DNA from: Marinobacter zhejiangensis
GTDB taxonomy: Bacteria; Pseudomonadota; Gammaproteobacteria; Pseudomonadales; Oleiphilaceae
Direction: 5' to 3'
Assembly: GCF_900114775.1 (NCBI RefSeq)
Contig: NZ_FOUE01000003.1
Coordinates: forward strand, 310,001-374,000
Length of the DNA stretch: 64,000 bases
The position numbers and the translations under genes are program-made. The notes beneath the pieces are model-generated. The model searched no databases. It had not been told where the DNA came from and saw only the letters and a program-made list of their open reading frames with translations. This document shows positions 8,282-17,852 of the stretch, piece after piece. Positions within the stretch are counted from its first letter, which is position 1. The number at the start of each line of letters is the position of its first letter.

Positions 8282-9928
8282 TTAGTGCCCCAGTTGGTCG
8301 CGGATCAGCTTCTTGTTGAGTTTGCCGACACTGGTTTTGGGGATGTCATCGACGAAATCGATGTTCTCCGGAATCGCCCACTTGTTGATGTCGCCGGCTT
8401 CCACAAACGCCATCAGGTGGGACTGCAGGTCGGCTTTGGAGGCCTCGGCTCCCGGACGCAGGGTCACCAGGGCGTGTGGGCGCTCTCCCCACTTGTCGTC
8501 GGGAACCCCGACCACAGCTGCCGCGGCCACCGCCGGGTGCTGGCTGATCATGTTTTCCAGGTCCAGGGAAGAAAGCCATTCGCCTCCGGTTTTGATCACG
8601 TCCTTGATGCGGTCGCGGATCACCAGGGTATTGTCTGGGTCAATCGTGGCAACGTCGCCGGTATGCAACCAGCCGCCTTCCCAGAGCTCCTCCCCTTTGG
8701 CCGGTTCTTTGAAGTAGCCCTGAGTCAGCCAGGGTGCACGGGCAACCACTTCCCCTTTGGTTTCACCGTCGTGAGGGAGTGAGTTCCCCTCCGGGTCGAC
8801 GATGCGAATGTCCACCATGGGCACGGCGATGCCGGTCTTGACCCGCTTTTCAGTCTGCTGCTCCAGCGGCAATTCCAGGTCGTCCGGCGACAGGTGAGTG
8901 ACGCTCAGCAACGGGCAGGTCTCAGACATACCGTAGCCGGTGTACATCTTGATTCCGAGTTTGGCTGCCGCGTCACACAGCCCTTTGGTCAGCGCGCTGC
9001 CACCGATGAGCACATGCCAGTTGCTGAGATCAGCGGTTTTGATGGACTCTGTGGCCATCATCATTTGCATGATGGTTGGTACACAATGGGACAAGGTGAC
9101 TTTGTGCTCCTTGGCCAGGTCGACCAACAGCTCGGGCTCGTAGCGGCCGGGATAGACCTGCTTGATTCCCAGCAGGGTGGCGGCGTACGGAACTCCCCAG
9201 GCGTGAACGTGGAACATCGGGGTAACCGGCATGTACACCGACGAGGAACGCAGCATTGGCGCTTCATCGTAAGCTGCGAGACTGCCGGTCATACCCAGGG
9301 TATGGAGAACCAGCTGGCGATGGCTGAAGAACACGCCTTTTGGATTGCCGGTGGTGCCGGTGGTATAGAACGTGGTGGCGACACTGTTTTCGTCGAAGTC
9401 GGGGAAATCAAAGGTAGTGTCGGCCTGGGCCAGCAACTGTTCGTATTCACCCTGCGAATTCAGACTGGTGGTGTTGGCGCTGTCGTTGTCGGTGAGCTGG
9501 ATGTAACCTGTGACGGTTTCCAGCTCGTCACTCACGCTTTCAAGAACCGGCAGGAAGTCGTCGTGTACCAGCACGAGTTTGTCTTCGGCGTGATTCATGG
9601 TGTACACGATCTGCTCGGGAGACAGACGGATGTTCACGGTATGCAGAATCGCGCCGATCATTGGGATGGCAAAGAAGCATTCGAGATAGCGGGGGGTGTC
9701 CCAATCCAGTACGGCGACCGTGTCACCGGCTTTGACACCCGCAGCGGTCAGTGCATTGGCAAGCCGGTGGATGCGCTCGACCAGCTCGGTGTAGGTGTAG
9801 CTGCCCCGGTTGGCGTAGACGATTTCCTGGTCAGGGGAGTAGCGTGGGCCTGACAGCAACAACTGCTTGATCAGCAGAGGGTATTGGTAGGCATTGCTCG
9901 CTGAGGGGAGGATTTTTGTCTGCACCAT
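8282..9928 (-). CDS. AlkK-type medium/long-chain fatty acyl-CoA ligase
   Basis: 548-residue AMP-forming acyl-CoA synthetase. The P-loop-like AMP motif TTFYTTGTTGNPKGV sits near residue 185, the A5 region GYGMSETCPLLS follows, and GGWLHTGDVATIDPDN and the A10 lysine in KTSVGKLNKK close it. Overall pattern (HTVNIRLSPEQIVYTMNHAE, MYMPV-type central segment) is that of AlkK-like ligases that activate fatty acids for beta-oxidation. Monocistronic, preceded by a good AGGAG and a 12-bp direct repeat that may be an operator. Chain-length preference is not readable. Confidence 0.88.
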   Translation of the reverse strand: MVQTKILPSASNAYQYPLLIKQLLLSGPRYSPDQEIVYANRGSYTYTELVERIHRLANALTAAGVKAGDTVAVLDWDTPRYLECFFAIPMIGAILHTVNIRLSPEQIVYTMNHAEDKLVLVHDDFLPVLESVSDELETVTGYIQLTDNDSANTTSLNSQGEYEQLLAQADTTFDFPDFDENSVATTFYTTGTTGNPKGVFFSHRQLVLHTLGMTGSLAAYDEAPMLRSSSVYMPVTPMFHVHAWGVPYAATLLGIKQVYPGRYEPELLVDLAKEHKVTLSHCVPTIMQMMMATESIKTADLSNWHVLIGGSALTKGLCDAAAKLGIKMYTGYGMSETCPLLSVTHLSPDDLELPLEQQTEKRVKTGIAVPMVDIRIVDPEGNSLPHDGETKGEVVARAPWLTQGYFKEPAKGEELWEGGWLHTGDVATIDPDNTLVIRDRIKDVIKTGGEWLSSLDLENMISQHPAVAAAAVVGVPDDKWGERPHALVTLRPGAEASKADLQSHLMAFVEAGDINKWAIPENIDFVDDIPKTSVGKLNKKLIRDQLGH

Positions 9929-9951
9929 GGAATGTAAGCTCCTTTTTATAG

Positions 9952-9988
9952 GTTGTCGACATTTTATAGTTTATAAGTTATCGACATT
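9952..9988 (-). promoter_or_regulatory. 12-bp direct repeat upstream of the acyl-CoA ligase gene
   Basis: GTTGTCGACATT (9952-9963) and GTTATCGACATT (9977-9988), 11 of 12 identical with 25-bp periodicity, separated by an AT-rich stretch with several TATAAA-like hexamers on the minus strand. Placed 24-60 bp before the ligase start, where a repressor or activator site would be expected. The regulator is unknown; it does not match the PsrA or FadR patterns I know. Confidence 0.4.
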
Positions 9989-10061
9989 CTTGGTTTTTTA
10001 TCCATTCAGGTTGGCACAAGTTCACCCCAAAAGAATGTAAAGCGGGCGACATTTGGAGGCG

Positions 10062-10087
10062 AAAAAAAAGCCCGCATAAGCGGGCTT
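10062..10087 (-). terminator. Terminator of ppnP
   Basis: Stem AAGCCCGC/GCGGGCTT (10068-10075, 10080-10087) with loop ATAA. Read on the minus strand it ends in eight T residues (complement of 10062-10069). It lies 31 bp beyond the ppnP stop. Confidence 0.9.
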
Positions 10088-10117
10088 CGTGCAATACCTG
10101 ATAAACCGACGAAGGGC

Positions 10118-10399
10118 TTACTCGTAGGTGCACAGATAGGCAGTGTCGATGTCGGCTTTGGCCTTGAAGCTGGCCTGGGCCGCGACTTCAAAAGCGTCGC
10201 CAGCACCGTAGGTCATCCACTCGTCCATACCGGGCAGCAGAACAGTCAGGGCGCCGCTGATAACTGTCATGGTTTCCTTCTGGCTGGTACCGAACTCGTA
10301 TTCGCCTGGGCTAATGACGCCAACGGTGGCCGGGAGGGTGGCAGTCTGGAACGCAATAGATTTGACCTGGCCGTCAAAATATTCGTTAACCTTCAGCAT
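10118..10399 (-). CDS. ppnP: Pyrimidine/purine nucleoside phosphorylase
   Basis: 93-residue single cupin domain of the YaiE/PpnP family: [18 protein letters not shown] at the start, the cupin core [20 protein letters not shown] and the tail AYLCTYE. PpnP phosphorolyses diverse nucleosides to the base and ribose-1-phosphate. ATG 10399 is preceded by a strong GAGGAG. The frame is open upstream to 10474, but that would run into the divergent gene and is not family-like. It fits with the adenine salvage genes near 48-50 kb. Confidence 0.9.
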   Translation of the reverse strand: MLKVNEYFDGQVKSIAFQTATLPATVGVISPGEYEFGTSQKETMTVISGALTVLLPGMDEWMTYGAGDAFEVAAQASFKAKADIDTAYLCTYE

Positions 10400-10456
10400 T
10401 ATTAAGCTCCTCAAGATAATTGGGCGCTTACTATACGGCAAAAACTCTAACTGGGA

Positions 10457-11014
10457 ATGACAATTTTCATGCAATCGAAGGAAACCTCAGCCTCCCCGAT
10501 AGCTCAACAAGAGCGGGAGCGATACGAGCGGTCGCTGAACCGGCTGGATGCCTATGCCGGGCGTATGGACAGCCAGTTTCGGGTACCCGGCACTAACATA
10601 CGGTTTGGGCTGGACCCGATCCTGGGCTTGCTGCCGGGGCTCGGCGATCTGATCGCTTTAGTGTTGTCTCTTTACCTGGTGGTTGAAGCGGTTCGACTGG
10701 GCGCCGGGGGTGGTGTGGTGCTGCGAATGCTGGCAAACCTGCTGGCGGAGTTTGTGATTGGCCTGGTGCCGGTGCTGGGCGATATCTTCGACGTGGTCTG
10801 GAAAGCGAACGACCGTAACGCCCGCCTCCTGCGTCGTCACATTACTGAAAAACTCGATCCTGACAAGCGCCAACGCCGTTGGTTTTCGTACCTGCTGATT
10901 GCCGGGTTTGGGGCGCTGATGATCTGGCTGCTGGCTGCTCTAGCACACGAATTGCTGTTGATGAGGTTGATGGAGGCTCTGACCCAGGGATGGGTACCAG
11001 CGGCCACCGTGTGA
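10457..11014 (+). CDS. DUF4112 membrane protein
   Basis: 185 residues. A charged N-terminal helix, then the DUF4112 core [26 protein letters not shown] and [20 protein letters not shown], two hydrophobic segments and a C-terminal transmembrane helix. Function unknown; inner membrane. Divergent from ppnP. Two ATG codons are possible (10457 and 10469), neither with a strong RBS. Confidence 0.8.
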   Translation: MTIFMQSKETSASPIAQQERERYERSLNRLDAYAGRMDSQFRVPGTNIRFGLDPILGLLPGLGDLIALVLSLYLVVEAVRLGAGGGVVLRMLANLLAEFVIGLVPVLGDIFDVVWKANDRNARLLRRHITEKLDPDKRQRRWFSYLLIAGFGALMIWLLAALAHELLLMRLMEALTQGWVPAATV

Positions 11015-11054
11015 TGCCCGCTATTTCCTGTGGCCAATGGCCCCAGGGTTGAGA

Positions 11055-11387
11055 TTACTGATCCCAGGGCTTACCGCGGGTTTCAGGCATGTGCTTTACA
11101 CCAAGGTGCATGGCGGATTTGGCCAGGATGTTGGCACTGACCGGCGCGGTCATGAACAGGAACACGGTGATCAGCAGCTCGGCAGTGTCGATACCGGCTC
11201 CCTGGTAGGACGAGTAGCTGATGGACGCGAGCATAATCGCCCCGACACCAACCGTGGTGGCTTTGGTGGGCGCGTGAAGCCGGGTGTAGAAATCCGGCAT
11301 GCGTGCCAGGCCAATGGCGCCGATCAGGGTGAAGGCGCCGCCAATCAGCAGCAGACCGGCGATCAGGTATTCAGCGATGGGGGACAT
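11055..11387 (-). CDS. mnhG: Mrp Na+/H+ antiporter subunit G
   Basis: 110 residues, three hydrophobic segments, with the MnhG/PhaG pattern GGAFTLIGAIGLARMPDFYTRLHAPTKATTVG. Last gene of the six-gene antiporter operon. MrpG is a small membrane subunit needed for complex assembly. It is separated from mnhF by 65 bp, the largest gap in the operon. Confidence 0.92.
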   Translation of the reverse strand: MSPIAEYLIAGLLLIGGAFTLIGAIGLARMPDFYTRLHAPTKATTVGVGAIMLASISYSSYQGAGIDTAELLITVFLFMTAPVSANILAKSAMHLGVKHMPETRGKPWDQ

Positions 11388-11452
11388 ACTTAACTCTCCA
11401 GCTTAACTCTTCAGTTTAACCCGCCAGGCATGGGGGTTACCCAAGCATCAGC

Positions 11453-11722
11453 TTATTCAATGACGCTGCCGCGTTTCAGGTACTTGGCCATGGCGACGGT
11501 GCCGACAAACCCCATGACGGCGATCAACAGCGCGGCCTCCATGTACAACCGGGTGCCCAGGGCAATTCCCAGCAGAATGATCAGGGCAATGGCATTCACA
11601 TACAGGGTGTCGAGGGCCAGTATCCGGTCCGGGGCGTCGGGGCCCTTGATCAGGCGGTATACATTCAGCAGGACCGCGAGGGTCACCATGGCGATGGTGA
11701 TGTGCAAGGCTGTAGTGATCAT
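11453..11722 (-). CDS. mnhF: Mrp Na+/H+ antiporter subunit F
   Basis: 89 residues, three transmembrane helices, with the MnhF signature RLIKGPDAPDRILALDTLYVN. Start overlaps the mnhE stop by four bases (ATGA), showing translational coupling. Confidence 0.92.
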   Translation of the reverse strand: MITTALHITIAMVTLAVLLNVYRLIKGPDAPDRILALDTLYVNAIALIILLGIALGTRLYMEAALLIAVMGFVGTVAMAKYLKRGSVIE

Positions 11723-12210
11723 TGGAAGATCTCCTGCAGAGGTTTCTCGTAACGCTGGCGAATGGCGTCAATCACTTCCTGTTCATCATCAACGTCCAGG
11801 GCGTGGATCAGCAGAAGCCGTTGATCATCGCTGACATCGGCGCTGACGGTTCCCGGGGTCAACGAGATGGTGCTGGCCAGCATGGTGATCGCCAACGGAT
11901 GTTCGAGGCTGATTGGGTAGGAAATAAACGCAGGCCGTGGCTTTCGCGTACCCAGCACCAGCCGGGCCACCGCCAGGCTGGCGACCACAATATCCAGCAG
12001 AACCCGCAGTACATAGAGGGGCAGTAGCCAGCCTTTGACAATGGCCGGACGCTCCGGCCAGAATCCGCGGGTCAGTAGTGGCAACGCCCACGCGAGTATC
12101 GCTCCCATCACGACACTGCCCCCACTAATGCCATCGCTGAGAAGCTGCCAGACCAGGAACAGCACCAGACTCAGGAACGGTTGAGGTAAGCCAATTCGAG
12201 CCAGCATCAC
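11719..12210 (-). CDS. mnhE: Mrp Na+/H+ antiporter subunit E
   Basis: 163 residues. N-terminal hydrophobic helices, then the MnhE region STISLTPGTVSADVSDDQRLLLIHALDVDDE. Overlaps mnhD by four bases. Auxiliary subunit of the complex. Confidence 0.92.
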   Translation of the reverse strand: MMLARIGLPQPFLSLVLFLVWQLLSDGISGGSVVMGAILAWALPLLTRGFWPERPAIVKGWLLPLYVLRVLLDIVVASLAVARLVLGTRKPRPAFISYPISLEHPLAITMLASTISLTPGTVSADVSDDQRLLLIHALDVDDEQEVIDAIRQRYEKPLQEIFQ

Positions 12211-13724
12211 AGGCCCTCCGCAACGACTGGAATGTTAAGCACGTTCAGGTATTCACTAGTGTTGAACAGCTGGGCGGCCGTCGCGTCAACGTAGGCGCTG
12301 ATCGGGCCAGCGAGCAACACGATGGCGATGGCCATACCGATCAGACCACTCGCAGCAACGGTAACCGGCTTGGTTAGTGGTGCCGGTTTGCTGATATGCC
12401 CTTCGACCGTACGCCAGAACACGATAGAGCCTGCCCGGCTGTAGGCGATCAAGGTAAAGAAGCTGCCGCCGATCAGCACGCTCCAGAGCCAGCCCATTTG
12501 AGGGCCGGGGGTTGCTGACTGAAGAATCAGCAGCTTGGCGAAGAACCCGCTTAACGGGGGCAGCCCTACCGCAGCTACAGCACCCAACAGGAACAACACA
12601 CTCAGGAACGTACGGTTGTGCATTTTCGGTGCGGTGACGATGCGGTCCGCCGCAGATCCTCGCTGACCGGCCACCAGATCGACCACCAGGAACAGCCCAC
12701 CAACGATCCAGGTGGTGTTCAGCATATAGAACAGCGCAGCGGAGGTGCCTTCTTCCGTACCCAGTCCAATCGCCGCCAGCAGGGTGCCGACGGAGATGAT
12801 GACCTGCCAGGTGATCAGGGTGCGCAGGTTTCTTGCGCCGAGCGCGCCGATCACGCCCATGGCGAGGGTCGCCAGGGCCAGCACAAACAGCCAGTCAAGC
12901 CCCAGGTTGGCCAGCGGGCCGGCGTTGGGGCCGAAGATCAGCGTAAATACCCGGACAATGGCGTAGAAGCCGACCTTGGTCATGACTGCGAACAGCGCTG
13001 CAACCGGTGCGGTGGCGTTGCCATAGGCCCGGGGCAGCCAGAAACACAGGGGCAGGATGGCAGCCTTCAGGCCAAAGACTACCAGCAGGATGAGCCCGCC
13101 GGCCTGCAGCAGCGGCTGGTCCTCGGGGCTGACCAAGGGAACCTTGGCCGCCAGGTCAGCCATGTTCAGGGTGCCGGTGACACTGTAGATCATGCCAACA
13201 CTGATCAGGAACAAGGATGAGCCCACAAGGTTGAGAACGACGTAGTGCAGGCTGGGCACTGTACGCTCAGTTCCGCTTCCCTGCATGAGTAGCCCGTAGG
13301 ATGCAATCAGCAGCACTTCAAAGGCGACAAACAGGTTGAACAGGTCGCCGGTCAGGAACGCGATGTTCAGGCCCATCAGCTGGAACAGGAACAGGGCATG
13401 GAACTGACGGCTGCTTTCATCCGCCCGGTGGATGGCGTAAAGGTGGGCGAAGAACGCCAGCACAGCGGTCATCAGCAGCATCAAGGCGGCCAGTCGGTCG
13501 AGCACCAGCACAATGCCAAACGGCGGCACCCAGTTACCAAAGGCGTAGACCCGGTAATTGCCATCATTGGCCAGCGCCAGCAAGGCAATGGTCGATGCCA
13601 GCAGCAAGACCGTTGTGGCGAGCGCGAGGGTGCGACGCAGAGAAATCGGGGCATAGCCGATAAATATCTGAATGATTCCCCCCAGCAGGGGAATCAGGAT
13701 CGGAGCGGTCAGCCAGTGATTCAT
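12207..13724 (-). CDS. mnhD: Mrp Na+/H+ antiporter subunit D
   Basis: 505 residues, ~14 transmembrane helices, homologous to the NuoN/NuoM proton-pumping subunits. Shows FNLFVAFEVLLIASYGLL, the buried lysine region VFGLKAAILPLCFWLPRAY and PPLSGFFAKLLILQ. One of the two putative ion-translocating subunits. Four-base overlaps with both neighbours. Confidence 0.93.
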   Translation of the reverse strand: MNHWLTAPILIPLLGGIIQIFIGYAPISLRRTLALATTVLLLASTIALLALANDGNYRVYAFGNWVPPFGIVLVLDRLAALMLLMTAVLAFFAHLYAIHRADESSRQFHALFLFQLMGLNIAFLTGDLFNLFVAFEVLLIASYGLLMQGSGTERTVPSLHYVVLNLVGSSLFLISVGMIYSVTGTLNMADLAAKVPLVSPEDQPLLQAGGLILLVVFGLKAAILPLCFWLPRAYGNATAPVAALFAVMTKVGFYAIVRVFTLIFGPNAGPLANLGLDWLFVLALATLAMGVIGALGARNLRTLITWQVIISVGTLLAAIGLGTEEGTSAALFYMLNTTWIVGGLFLVVDLVAGQRGSAADRIVTAPKMHNRTFLSVLFLLGAVAAVGLPPLSGFFAKLLILQSATPGPQMGWLWSVLIGGSFFTLIAYSRAGSIVFWRTVEGHISKPAPLTKPVTVAASGLIGMAIAIVLLAGPISAYVDATAAQLFNTSEYLNVLNIPVVAEGL

Positions 13725-14089
13725 CGACCGGATTCCTCCTTTTCCTCAATGTCGGTATGGATTTCGCGTTTGCGTCCATCCACATGGTCATCTTCATTGT
13801 CGGCCTGGTTCCGGAGCGCCAGCACCACAACAAATGCCGTCATCGCAAAGCCAATCACGATCGCAGTCAGAACCAGGGCCTGGGGCAGCGGGTCGGCGTA
13901 CTGTTCTGTGCTGCCGATTATCGGCTGGCCGCCAGTAGCAAGCCGGCCGGTCGCAAACAGGAACAGGTTGACGCCGTAGGACAGCAGGGTCAGGCCGACC
14001 ACTACCGGGAAGGTCCGGGCTCTCAGGACCAGATAAATGCCGGAGGCTGTCAGGGTACCGATGATCAGGGCATAGGCCAGTTCCATCAC
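13721..14089 (-). CDS. mnhC: Mrp Na+/H+ antiporter subunit C
   Basis: 122 residues, NuoK-like with three helices; ends in a charged tail. The segment DPLPQALVLTAIVIGFAMTAF is typical of MnhC. Overlaps mnhA by four bases and mnhD by four bases. Confidence 0.92.
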   Translation of the reverse strand: MMELAYALIIGTLTASGIYLVLRARTFPVVVGLTLLSYGVNLFLFATGRLATGGQPIIGSTEQYADPLPQALVLTAIVIGFAMTAFVVVLALRNQADNEDDHVDGRKREIHTDIEEKEESGR

Positions 14090-16887
14090 ATACCTCCCTT
14101 GGTGCTTTTGATGGCCGAGTGTGGCGACAGCTTGCCGATGCTGACCAGTGCCAGCAGGGTTGCGCCAACAACGGTGAGATACACACCGAGGTCGAACACC
14201 ATGGCAGAGGCAACCTCAAATTTGCCCACCACAGGCCAGGTGATGTACCCGAAGGCTGATGTCAGGAACGGATAGCCGAAGGCCAGGCTTCCGGCGCCGG
14301 CGATCGTGGCGAACAGCAGCCCAAGACCAATCACGTTGTGGTAACGCATGGGAATCCGGTCTTCCGTCCAACCGATACCGCTGGCGATGTATTGCAGAAC
14401 CAGGGCGACGGCGGTGATCAGGCCGGCGATAAAGCCACCACCGGGCAGGTTGTGGCCCCTCAGGAAGATGTACAGCGAAACCATCAGTGCCAGCGGCAGC
14501 ATCGGCCGCGCAATCTGTTTCAGCATCAGCGGGTGGGCATCGCGGGTCCAGGGGTGGCCCAGACCGTCACCCGGAGGGGGCGTGAGCGCAGTATTCTTGA
14601 GCATGGCGTAAATACCAAGCGCAGCGATCGCCAGCACGGTGATTTCGCCCAGGGTATCGAAGCCCCGGAAGTCCACCAGGATGACGTTGACCACATTGGT
14701 GCCACCACCGCCGGGCTTACTGTTGGCGATGAAATAGCTGGAAATGGAGTCAAACGGCTGTGTCAGCATGGCCAGGGTAATTATCGTCATACCCGCACCT
14801 GCCGTAAGCGCAATGGTCAGGTCCCGCAGGCGTCGTGGCCAGGAAGTTTCAATGGGGGTCCAGGATGGCATGTAGTACAGCGCCAGCATCAGCAACACAA
14901 TGGTGACCACTTCCACCGACAGTTGGGTCATGGCCAGGTCCGGTGCCGAGAAACGGGCAAAGGTCAGAGCCACCAGCAGACCGACGACGCTGAGCATTAC
15001 CAAGGCGTAGAACCGGTCCCGATGAAGTGCCGCTGTGCCCAGGGCAGTGAGCACCAGAACCGCCGCGCCAATCAGCGTGGGCCAGTCGATGGGCGACAGG
15101 CCATTGCTGCCGATGAAGATACCCAGGCGCTCAATGGGCGACAACGCCACCACAACGGCACTGGCCACCAGCAGCATGGCGTATCGCTGCAAGGAACCAT
15201 TCTCAAGCCGTGCAGTGATTGCCGCTGCCCGGTCTTCCAGCCACATGGCCACCTTTTCAAACACCGCCTTTTCATCGATTTCCTTAAAGCGGGCGTGGAA
15301 ATCGAAGAACCGTTGCCGCTGGCTGTACATGAGCAGGCCACCAAAGAAGGCGAGGAAGCTCATAAGCAGTGGCAAGTTGAATCCGTGCAGAATCGCCAGG
15401 TGATACTCCGGAACATCACCGTTCAAAGTAGCAAAGGCGGCGGCGTGGAGCAGGGGGCCAATGGAGATGGCGGGGAACATGCCAACCATCACACAGGCGA
15501 ACACCAGGATCTCCACCGGTATCTTCATATAACGGGGGGGTTCCTGCGGCGGGTAGATGGGTAGATCCACCGGTTTGCCGTTAAAGAAGACGTCATGGAT
15601 GAAACGTGCCGAATAGGCGACCGCAAAGATACCAGCCACGGTGGCGACCAGAGGTGGCAGGTAGGCCCAGATGCCAGGCAGGTTCAGCGACAGTGATTCG
15701 GCAAAGAACATTTCCTTACTGAGGAAGCCGTTCAGCAGCGGTACACCCGCCATGGATGATGCCGCCACCATCGCCAGCGTGGCCGTGTGAGGCATGAAAC
15801 GCCAGAGGCCGTTGATCCGCCGCATGTCACGGGTGCCGGTTTCGTGGTCGATGATGCCGGCGGCCATGAACAGGGAGGCCTTGAAGGTGGCGTGGTTGAT
15901 CACGTGGAACAGCGCGGCGACAGCCGCCAGCTGGGTGTTCATGCCAAACAGCAGGGTGATCAGACCCAGGTGACTGACCGTCGAGTGGGCCAGCAATCCT
16001 TTCAGGTCATGCTTGAACAGGGCGACGTAGGCGCCGATCAGTAGCGTCACCATGCCGGTGAAGCTGACCATGAAGAACCATTGGTCGGTACCCGCCAATA
16101 CCGGATACAGGCGCGCCATCAGGAAAATCCCTGCCTTCACCATGGTGGCAGAGTGCAGGTAGGCCGACACTGGTGTGGGGGCCTGCATGGCGTGGGGCAG
16201 CCAGAAATGGAACGGGAACTGGGCCGATTTGGTAAAGGCACCCAGGAGTACGAGGGTCAGGGCGAAAGGGTACAGCTCATGTGCCTTGATCAGGTCCGCA
16301 GCCGCCAGGACATCGTCCAGCTCATAGCTGCCAACAATCCGGCCAATGATCAGGATGCCCGCAAGCAATGCAAGTCCGCCGCCTCCGGTGACGGCAAGTG
16401 CCATCCTTGCGCCCCGGCGAGCGTCCTGCTTCTGATTCCAGAAACTGATCAGCAGGAACGAGACCAGGCTGGTCAGCTCCCAGAACACCAACATGAGCAG
16501 CAGGTTGCTCGACAGCACGATGCCCAGCATGGCGCCCTTGAAACACAGCAGCAACGCGTAAAACTTGCCGACGTTCTCGTAGGGTTTCAGGTAGTAGCGG
16601 GCGTACAGGATGATCAGCAGGCCAATGACCAGGATCAGCAGGGCAAACAGGAGGGATAGCCCATCCAGCCGGAAACTGAGTGAAATCCCGATAGCGGGAA
16701 GCCAGCTGTGGCTCTCCTGGAACACGCCCCCTTCGGCCAGGGTTGTCCAGTGGGGGAAGAGCATCGCCAGGGCGATCAGCGCCGGAACAGACGACGCGAT
16801 AGCGATGGCGGTTCGGCCCGCCTGGGCAAACAGGGGCGCGGCAATTGCCCCCAGAAAAGGCAGTAAAACGACCAGCGACAGGGTCAT
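14086..16887 (-). CDS. mnhA: Mrp Na+/H+ antiporter fused subunits A and B
   Basis: 933 residues. The N-terminal ~500 residues are NuoL-like (FWELTSLVSFLLISFWNQ, FTKSAQFPFHFWLPHAM, HATFKASLFMAAGIIDHETGTRD). A DUF4040-type segment around 600-700 follows (DLAMTQLSVEVVTIVLLMLAL), and MnhB-like sequence forms the C-terminus (NVILVDFRGFDTLGEITVLAIAALGIY, LPGGGFIAGLITAVALVLQYI). No separate mnhB exists, so this is the fused A/B form typical of group 2 Mrp operons. Promoter-proximal gene of the operon. The complex exchanges cytoplasmic Na+ for H+, supporting salt and alkali tolerance. Confidence 0.93.
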   Translation of the reverse strand: MTLSLVVLLPFLGAIAAPLFAQAGRTAIAIASSVPALIALAMLFPHWTTLAEGGVFQESHSWLPAIGISLSFRLDGLSLLFALLILVIGLLIILYARYYLKPYENVGKFYALLLCFKGAMLGIVLSSNLLLMLVFWELTSLVSFLLISFWNQKQDARRGARMALAVTGGGGLALLAGILIIGRIVGSYELDDVLAAADLIKAHELYPFALTLVLLGAFTKSAQFPFHFWLPHAMQAPTPVSAYLHSATMVKAGIFLMARLYPVLAGTDQWFFMVSFTGMVTLLIGAYVALFKHDLKGLLAHSTVSHLGLITLLFGMNTQLAAVAALFHVINHATFKASLFMAAGIIDHETGTRDMRRINGLWRFMPHTATLAMVAASSMAGVPLLNGFLSKEMFFAESLSLNLPGIWAYLPPLVATVAGIFAVAYSARFIHDVFFNGKPVDLPIYPPQEPPRYMKIPVEILVFACVMVGMFPAISIGPLLHAAAFATLNGDVPEYHLAILHGFNLPLLMSFLAFFGGLLMYSQRQRFFDFHARFKEIDEKAVFEKVAMWLEDRAAAITARLENGSLQRYAMLLVASAVVVALSPIERLGIFIGSNGLSPIDWPTLIGAAVLVLTALGTAALHRDRFYALVMLSVVGLLVALTFARFSAPDLAMTQLSVEVVTIVLLMLALYYMPSWTPIETSWPRRLRDLTIALTAGAGMTIITLAMLTQPFDSISSYFIANSKPGGGGTNVVNVILVDFRGFDTLGEITVLAIAALGIYAMLKNTALTPPPGDGLGHPWTRDAHPLMLKQIARPMLPLALMVSLYIFLRGHNLPGGGFIAGLITAVALVLQYIASGIGWTEDRIPMRYHNVIGLGLLFATIAGAGSLAFGYPFLTSAFGYITWPVVGKFEVASAMVFDLGVYLTVVGATLLALVSIGKLSPHSAIKSTKGGM

Positions 16888-17439
16888 CGCAACCTCATTA
16901 TTGGTTCGGTGTCACGCGTTGGACAGAGTGGTTTTTGCTGTCTGAGTTTAGTTGCCGTTGGTTACAGCCGCATCTTTGCGGTACAAAACGGCAAGGGCAA
17001 GGTCAATGCAGGGAAGGTGGATCCGGAAAGTACGGAAGTCGGCCCCAGAGTACAGCAGTGTACACCGGGAAACGCAGGAAAACCGGGCCTGGGGTCAGAC
17101 TGGGCCTGTCAGCCATGTGTACTCCGCAATCTTTATACGCGAACGCAGATGATACGTGGCGAGGCTCTGAGGTCAAGTGAATCTGGGGCGGGCGGGGGAA
17201 ACCCGAGCGTGGGTCTGTTGTTCGTATTGTTTAAAAATTAATCAATGTTCATTGGATAAAGTGAGGTTCAGGGTCCTTAATAGTTGAACCGGGCGAATGC
17301 CCGGAGTCTTCTCCTTCGCTGTGGCCAAACTGAAGCTGGGTGTACGGAGGAGCTGTTAGTGACCGGTGATTCTGGAGAGGTTCCGGACACCATGGTGTGG
17401 TCAATGATGAAAGCACAATGCGATTATCAGGAGACTGCT
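16888..17439. other. Intergenic region, divergent promoters of mnhA and the EF-hand gene
   Basis: About 550 bp with no supportable gene; short plus-strand frames here lack an RBS and any recognisable product. It should hold the Mrp operon promoter (minus strand) and the EF-hand promoter. Visible: an AT-rich patch near 17226-17245 and a perfect 6-bp hairpin CCGGGC-GAAT-GCCCGG at 17289-17304, which would lie in a long 5' leader of the EF-hand transcript. Confidence 0.5.
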
Positions 17440-17763
17440 ATGAAAATCAGATTCATTACCTGTGCGACAGCCCTTTCTCTATTATTGATGTCGCCCTTTT
17501 CCTTTGCCGCTTCCGACAGTGAGGCGTCAGGAGATCCAATGGCCGGGGATATGGACAGTTCCAGTCATCAGGCTCCCGACTTTGACGTTCTCGATACCAA
17601 TGCAGATGGTGTGATCAGCGCCGAAGAGCTGAACGTCTACGGCGCGACAGCGGCAGGCCAGCCCGATATGGGAGATCCGGCGGATCTCGAAATGCGGGAC
17701 AGTAACGGCGATGGCAACATCACTCGTGAAGAGTTCGATGAAGGTGCCATGTCCTGGGAGTAA
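17440..17763 (+). CDS. Secreted EF-hand calcium-binding protein
   Basis: 107 residues: signal peptide ending FSFAA, then a Ser/Asp/Met-rich linker and two EF-hand loops, DTNADGVISAEE and DSNGDGNITREE, each with the expected acidic and Gly positions. Likely periplasmic or extracellular calcium binder of unknown partner. ATG 17440 follows AGGAG at 17429-17433; longer upstream starts lack this and would bury the signal peptide. Followed by a strong bidirectional terminator. Confidence 0.85.
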   Translation: MKIRFITCATALSLLLMSPFSFAASDSEASGDPMAGDMDSSSHQAPDFDVLDTNADGVISAEELNVYGATAAGQPDMGDPADLEMRDSNGDGNITREEFDEGAMSWE

Positions 17764-17790
17764 GGCATAGCCGTTGTGCAACGGTGGTAT

Positions 17791-17827
17791 AAAAAAAGCC
17801 CCGGGTATGGTTTGCCCGGGGCTTTTT
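17791..17827. terminator. Bidirectional terminator
   Basis: Stem AAAAAGCCCCGGG (17793-17805) pairs with CCCGGGGCTTTTT (17815-17827), 9-nt loop. A/T tracts on both sides serve the EF-hand gene (+) and the crotonase gene (-). Confidence 0.92.
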
Positions 17828-17852
17828 ATTTTGCCGCGTGAGGGTCAGCGGG

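Noticed and set aside
14338..15564. 408-codon plus-strand frame opposite mnhA
   Set aside because: Shadow of a strongly conserved membrane gene; product is Gln/His/Arg rich with no domain.
16909..17241. 110-codon plus-strand frame before the EF-hand gene
   Set aside because: No RBS, no recognisable product, and lies in the divergent promoter region.
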